From Galbitalea sp036499165 (lineage in GTDB: Bacteria > Actinomycetota > Actinomycetes > Actinomycetales > Microbacteriaceae): a DNA stretch of 64,000 nucleotides. This document shows positions 60,670 to 64,000 of this stretch, piece after piece. The notes beneath the pieces were generated by a model. It was not told the DNA's origin and ran no database searches. It saw nothing but the letters and a program-made list of their open reading frames with translations. The first letter of the stretch is position 1, and every line of letters begins with the position of its first letter. The position numbers and the translations under genes are program-made. The stretch is from assembly GCA_036499165.1 (NCBI GenBank), contig DASYEE010000143.1:23649-87648 (forward strand), given 5' to 3'.

Positions 60670-60942
60670 CTATGGGGCTGAGATCGGGTTGCCGGCTTCG
60701 TTTCGGACGATGCCCATCAGGTCGTCGAGTTCCCCAGTATCGATCGCCGTTGAGACCTGTTCCGCAGTCGCGGCTTTCAGCCATGACTCGGACCGCTGAC
60801 CTTCGCGCGGTGCCGGTGGTTCTGCTTCCGGTTCCGCTGCCGGTGCCGCGAGGTAGTCGGCGAGCTCGCCAGCATCCTCTGCTGCGATGATCGCCTCCGG
60901 TGTGGCGGTCTTCACCCAGGCTGTGTCTCGTTGTGTGCTCAC
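60670..60942 (-). CDS. Small phage protein with an internal duplication
   Basis: A 90-residue protein. The pattern W-V-K-T-A-T-P-E-A-I-I-A-A-E-D-A-G-E-L-A-D recurs as W-L-K-A-A-T-A-E-Q-V-S-T-A-I-D-T-G-E-L-D-D, separated by an Ala/Pro/Glu linker, so it is a tandem repeat of a ~22-residue helical motif. I start at the GTG at 60942, overlapping the upstream stop by one base (TAGTG). Function unknown; structural or adaptor role suspected. Confidence 0.65.
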   Translation of the reverse strand: MSTQRDTAWVKTATPEAIIAAEDAGELADYLAAPAAEPEAEPPAPREGQRSESWLKAATAEQVSTAIDTGELDDLMGIVRNEAGNPISAP

Positions 60943-61688
60943 TATTCGCCCCACGCTTCCCGCTGGCTGATCTTGACGAGACCTGTCGTCTTGATCTCCT
61001 CTGGCGTGCGTTCGACGTCGTAGGTGAACACAGCGCCGCCGGCTCCGCGGTAGTAGTGCTGGCCTGCGGGCATCGGCGCCTCCACGTCGACCTTGGCAAG
61101 CCCGGCGTACATGGATTCGCGATTGCCCGGGCTGTTGCGGTGATGCTCGATCCGGTCCTTGCCTCTGATGAGATCGAGGCGGCGTCGGCCGGCGTGAATT
61201 CCGACGTCAGATTTCACAAGCGCCAGGTGTCCATGTTCTGCAGGCGGGACGGGGGTACCGGTACTCTCCGGAATCTGAAGCTCGAGCATCTGCTTGCGCC
61301 ATGTCCGGATCTTCTGGTCGTGTTCGTCTGCTGTGGCGATGAACGCTGCTTCAGCGTCGGCTACCGCGCGGAGCTGTGTCGCGAGTCTCGGGCCGATTCC
61401 GGTCGAGTAGGCCTCGATCTCTTGACGGAGTTTGTTCGCGGCTACGAGCCGGATCGCTTCCTTGGATTTTGCCGCCTTCCGCCTGGTTGCTTCGGCGCGG
61501 AGTCGCGCGAACCGCGACAATCCCTCTTGAGCGGTGATCTGTTCAGGGGTGACGTTCTCGTCACCGGACTGCACAGCCTCCTCGAGTGCGGACACCAACG
61601 CGGCGGCTTCTGCTGCCTCCCGTTCCGCGTCCCTGACGTGCTCGTCGGTCACCACCTCGGGAAGTGGGATCTCATCGGATGCGGTCAC
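60942..61688 (-). CDS. Hypothetical phage protein
   Basis: A 248-residue protein. Residues ~15-150 are Ala/Glu/Arg-rich helices likely to form coiled coils (DAEREAAEAAALVSALEEAV, ADAEAAFIATADEHDQKIR). The C-terminal ~60 residues are mixed (GQHYYRGAGGAVFTYDVERT). The GTG at 61688 has GGAG upstream and overlaps the previous stop by four bases; a longer frame upstream is unlikely. It sits where head or head-tail genes are expected, but no such motif is seen. Confidence 0.65.
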   Translation of the reverse strand: MTASDEIPLPEVVTDEHVRDAEREAAEAAALVSALEEAVQSGDENVTPEQITAQEGLSRFARLRAEATRRKAAKSKEAIRLVAANKLRQEIEAYSTGIGPRLATQLRAVADAEAAFIATADEHDQKIRTWRKQMLELQIPESTGTPVPPAEHGHLALVKSDVGIHAGRRRLDLIRGKDRIEHHRNSPGNRESMYAGLAKVDVEAPMPAGQHYYRGAGGAVFTYDVERTPEEIKTTGLVKISQREAWGE

Positions 61689-62269
61689 GCTGTTCTCCTG
61701 TTCGAGTTGCTCAAACTGTCTGGGTCTATCCGCCAATCGCGACCTCTGCGATTGGCGGTCCACCGACCGGAGCGAGCGAGTTGGCGTATTCGGCTCTCGC
61801 TCACCCCTTGCCGGGCGGCTGCCTCGTGAACAGTGATCCAAGAGGTAGTTCCCAGCGTGTCAGGTGCTATTCCGCTAGCGGCAGTGGTCTCGGGTGTCGG
61901 CTCACCGGCAGCGACGGCGAGCGCCTCCAAAACGGCTTGAGCAAAGGCAGGCGCTCGCTTGCCGTTCTGCCGCAGCTCGCGAGTCATATCCCGAACCAGT
62001 GAACGCATGACCCAATTTGCGACGAGGCCACGCAGTAGGTCGTCGAGCGGCTCAGAGGATCTATCGCTGGTCAACGGACGGCCCAATTCCGGTACACGCG
62101 TACGTACGTGCGCATTACGACCCGTGACGTCACTGGGGAACGCATGCCGCCATTCATGTACACGCGCATCACGTACACGCGTGGGAGTGGCATCGACTGG
62201 TCGATGTGGACCCCGGACAGGCTCAGAATCCTGTACAGGCGTAGCGCGCGCCTGCGCGAGTTTTCCCAA
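61685..62269 (-). CDS. Hypothetical phage protein with C-terminal HTH
   Basis: A 194-residue frame. The C-terminal ~55 residues are helix-turn-helix-like: ITVHEAAARQGVSESRIRQLARSGRWTANRRGRDWRI, as in excisionase-type proteins. The start is uncertain: a TTG at 62269 opens the frame, while an ATG at 62319 coupled to the previous stop (TGATG) opens a different, 82-residue frame over the same DNA. Only the C-terminal part from ~61980 down is convincing. It may be a small-terminase-like or regulator gene. Confidence 0.5.
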   Translation of the reverse strand: MGKLAQARATPVQDSEPVRGPHRPVDATPTRVRDARVHEWRHAFPSDVTGRNAHVRTRVPELGRPLTSDRSSEPLDDLLRGLVANWVMRSLVRDMTRELRQNGKRAPAFAQAVLEALAVAAGEPTPETTAASGIAPDTLGTTSWITVHEAAARQGVSESRIRQLARSGRWTANRRGRDWRIDPDSLSNSNRRTA

Positions 62270-62318
62270 CGCAACGTTGCGCGTGCGCGAGGAACGCCTC
62301 TCGTTCGACGGTCGTTCA

Positions 62319-62930
62319 TCAGGCTGGTGCTGCCGTGAGCGTAGCCAGATATTGCTTGGCGACCGCGAGCTCGATACCTTGCGCCAGGTAGGCGTTGAGA
62401 ATGTCGTCGTCGTTGGCGAAACGAAGATCGGGGATGCCGGTGTCGCCGGAGATCATCCTGATCATTACCGGGTCGACGTGCTCGAGCGATCGGAGGATGG
62501 GGCGCCCTCCGGTTCGCCGTGGCGCCTGTCGCTCGTTTAGCTCTTCGCGTGTGTGCACGGGCGGCCGGGCCATGTCATCGGCCCGCTCGCGTAACTTCTG
62601 CGCTGTAGCCTGGGCGGTCGCGTCGGGCGACTTCTCCATCTTCGCCGCGAGCCCGAGCATCTGCTTCTTGATTTCACGTTCGATGAGGTCGGCGCGACGT
62701 CGACGCGGATCGTAGGCGTAGTGAATTGCTGCCTGCTCGCGTTTGCGTCGCTTCAGCCGTACCTTGAGGGCTGCCATTCGTTGCTCGGTGAATTCCAGAT
62801 CGCCGAGGTTCGCGTCGACCAGCTGTCGCATAGTGGTCTCCCACTCAGCATCTTCGCGAATGTCGGCGTCGAGCATCGCCAACTGCTTCGCCCGGATCCT
62901 GTCGCGATCGTTCAGCGGACTGGCGATCAT
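62319..62930 (-). CDS. Hypothetical phage protein, helical
   Basis: A 203-residue protein. It is rich in charged helices (DADIREDAEWETTMRQLVD, QRMAALKVRLKRRKREQAAI), with a basic part in the middle and an end with FANDDDILNAYLAQGIELA. Start at ATG 62930, overlapping the upstream gene by four bases. The length and charge pattern would fit a DNA-binding or head-scaffold-like role, but no motif supports one. Confidence 0.6.
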   Translation of the reverse strand: MIASPLNDRDRIRAKQLAMLDADIREDAEWETTMRQLVDANLGDLEFTEQRMAALKVRLKRRKREQAAIHYAYDPRRRRADLIEREIKKQMLGLAAKMEKSPDATAQATAQKLRERADDMARPPVHTREELNERQAPRRTGGRPILRSLEHVDPVMIRMISGDTGIPDLRFANDDDILNAYLAQGIELAVAKQYLATLTAAPA

Positions 62931-63235
62931 GACGCACCGTCCTGCTCGATAACGTCGAATAGCTCGTTTACGTCGCCGGCGATGGTCTGCTCGTTCAGCC
63001 AGGCCACGAGGTCCATGCGATCTGGGTTCACTTCGGTTAGTAACTTCGCGTACTGAGCGATGGCAAGGCTGGCGATGACTATGAGTGTTTCCGAGGGCTT
63101 GACCGTGCCTTCGCAATACGTCCGGAGTGCGACGATCATGTTCTCTTCCTTCGACGGGTCTTCGATGATCGAACTGAGGATCCCGTTGAAGAGACGTAGG
63201 AGGTCGAACTGCGTCGGGTCCACTGGAGTGCCCAT
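62927..63235 (-). CDS. Hypothetical phage protein
   Basis: A 102-residue protein with AGGAGG seven bases before the ATG. It is helical and acidic (FDLLRLFNGILSSIIEDPSKEEN, MDLVAWLNEQTIAGDVNEL). No motif recognised. Its start is joined to the upstream stop (TGATG), its stop to the next start, so it lies in a tightly coupled operon. Confidence 0.65.
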   Translation of the reverse strand: MGTPVDPTQFDLLRLFNGILSSIIEDPSKEENMIVALRTYCEGTVKPSETLIVIASLAIAQYAKLLTEVNPDRMDLVAWLNEQTIAGDVNELFDVIEQDGAS

Positions 63236-63384
63236 CAGCGCGCCTCCTGATCGGATGTGCCAGCCGCCGCGCACGCGCCACATCGAGGCAGGAATGCTTC
63301 CCCGATGTGGGCAAGGCAACGCTCGCCGTGGTCGATTTCGGAGTCCACCGGTGCGGGTGATTGCGAGTAAATGCGCTCGATCAA
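63235..63384 (-). CDS. 49-residue Cys-containing phage protein
   Basis: Starts at a TTG that overlaps the previous stop (TCTTGATC) and ends in TGATG, sharing its stop with the next ATG. The middle reads HGERCLAHIGEAFLPRCGAC, with C-x2-H and C-x2-C pairs ~8 residues apart, a possible small zinc knuckle. Coupling at both ends makes it likely a real gene despite its size and rare start. Confidence 0.6.
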   Translation of the reverse strand: MIERIYSQSPAPVDSEIDHGERCLAHIGEAFLPRCGACAAAGTSDQEAR

Positions 63385-64000
63385 GAATTCACCCGCTGAC
63401 GCCCACTAATCACGCGACGGGCACCCTGCTGTGGCTCGGCCGGTTGACGTCCCTGCGCATACTCCTGATCGGTGAGCATCCAGTTACGCCAGGTCGCGGG
63501 CCAATCGATCTTGACCGCGGTGGCGCCTGACTTTGCCATCCAGTAGTTGATGAACTTCTCAGTCGCGCGACCGATGTCCACGGACGCGACCGATGCCTTG
63601 GCCCATGCACGCATTTCTTCTGTGACCGTGAAGTCAGTCGGGATGCGGGTGCCGCGCTTAGCGGCGCTCTTCGCTTCATTGGAAGCGATTGGGACGGGTT
63701 GGGTTGGGACGGGTTGGGACGGGACGGGCGTTACCGGAGTAGTTACAGACGAGCCAGTTACGTTGCCGGTGACCCCTTCGGTAGCTGTGCCTGTAACCTG
63801 GTTACCGGAGTTGCTACGCGTGTTGTGTGCTCGCCAATTCGCCATCTTTTCGGCCTTCGCCTTCCGATCACGGAGCACTGTCTCGCGCAGCGGCTGATCT
63901 GGCTCCCAGTCAACAAACTGCCAGCCATCCTCGACCACCAACCAGATGCCTGCATTCACCAGCCAGTCGGCGTCCTCGGGTGTGCCGGAGAGCTCATCGA
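63381..64000 (-). CDS. Phage replication-type protein (5' end outside window)
   Basis: The frame is open to the right edge, so the N-terminus is missing. The upper part reads PEDADWLVNAGIWLVVEDGW then FVDWEPDQPLRETVLRDRKA, the D-x-L-V-x-A-G-L-W-x-x-x-D-x-G-W-x-F-x-D-W pattern of phage replication initiator-like winged-helix proteins. A Val/Thr/Pro linker follows (VTPVPSQPVPTQPVP). The C-terminal ~80 residues (IPTDFTVTEEMRAWAK, FINYWMAKSGATAVKIDWPATWRNWML) match the DnaT/DnaD-type tail often found on such proteins. It likely recruits host helicase to the element's origin. Confidence 0.7.
   Translation of the reverse strand, partial: DELSGTPEDADWLVNAGIWLVVEDGWQFVDWEPDQPLRETVLRDRKAKAEKMANWRAHNTRSNSGNQVTGTATEGVTGNVTGSSVTTPVTPVPSQPVPTQPVPIASNEAKSAAKRGTRIPTDFTVTEEMRAWAKASVASVDIGRATEKFINYWMAKSGATAVKIDWPATWRNWMLTDQEYAQGRQPAEPQQGARRVISGRQRVNS

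Noticed and set aside
62071..62319. 82-codon frame starting at the coupled ATG 62319
   Set aside because: Coupling (TGATG) is attractive, but the frame is Arg/Val/Tyr-rich and stops where the competing frame continues into a clear HTH; kept only as an alternative in the notes.
51060..64000. Second att site (copy of the tRNA-Tyr 3' end)
   Set aside because: I looked for GGTTCGAATCCCTCACTTGCC downstream and did not find it inside the window; the right end of the element is probably outside.

Overview
The window comes from the chromosome of a high-GC actinobacterium, most likely of the family Microbacteriaceae. The evidence is strong G/C preference at third codon positions, frequent GTG starts, a complete menaquinone gene set, a ResA-CcdA-ResB-CcsB cytochrome c maturation operon, a 32-residue bS22-type ribosomal peptide, a BldC-like excisionase-fold regulator and an archaeal-type AspRS. 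The genus cannot be settled from the sequence alone.

Layout. 1-12.3 kb: the 3' part of an APC permease, a small secreted Ser/Gly-rich protein, the pseudouridine pair psuG-psuK, a photolyase, an orphan nucleotidyltransferase-like gene, a MarR regulator, a LysM lipoprotein, a hydrolase / voltage-type K+ channel / ClC unit, and a receiver-less OmpR-type DNA-binding protein. 12.7-22.1 kb: upp, tadA, a cation-efflux transporter, proC, a MFS/TetR pair, a SRAP peptidase, small regulators, bS22, a HAD phosphatase, a glutaredoxin-like protein and a Dabb protein. 22.1-28.2 kb: aspS and the cytochrome c maturation operon. 28.3-30 kb: a YheO-like regulator with an aminotransferase. 30.1-45 kb: menaquinone synthesis (menC, menB, menE, menA, menD, menF, menG and a long-chain polyprenyl diphosphate synthase), with PPK2, a TetR/MFS pair and a ferredoxin-NADP reductase. 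45.2-50.7 kb: an acyltransferase, an MMPL exporter, cardiolipin synthase and a YajQ protein.

A tRNA-Tyr gene at 51.0 kb marks the change from core chromosome to an accessory region that runs to the right edge. Next to the tRNA are orphan genes, a decayed tyrosine-recombinase fragment, an excisionase-like gene, a helically phased array of DnaA-box-like 9-mers and a DUF3800 gene. From 56.9 kb a minus-strand phage operon begins: a replication-type gene cut by the window edge, several small overlapping genes, a 930-residue tape measure protein and a tail-fibre-like protein. No terminase, portal or capsid gene is visible between the replication-type gene and the tail genes. Downstream of the tail genes lie remnants of a duplicated tail C-terminus and of a holin-like gene. 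This looks like a deleted prophage or a satellite/tailocin-like element, probably integrated at the tRNA.

The most striking structural signal in the core part is a family of intergenic palindromes with ends GGTCGAGTAG / CTACTCGACC. At four loci part or all of the element has been tandemly amplified, with locus-specific periods of 161, 41, 27 and 31 bp. These elements, and a second repeat (TGAGCCTGTCGAAACCC), reach into neighbouring genes and supply their stop codons and last residues. A separate palindrome family has AAAGTCGG ends. No CRISPR array, rRNA gene or intact insertion sequence was seen.
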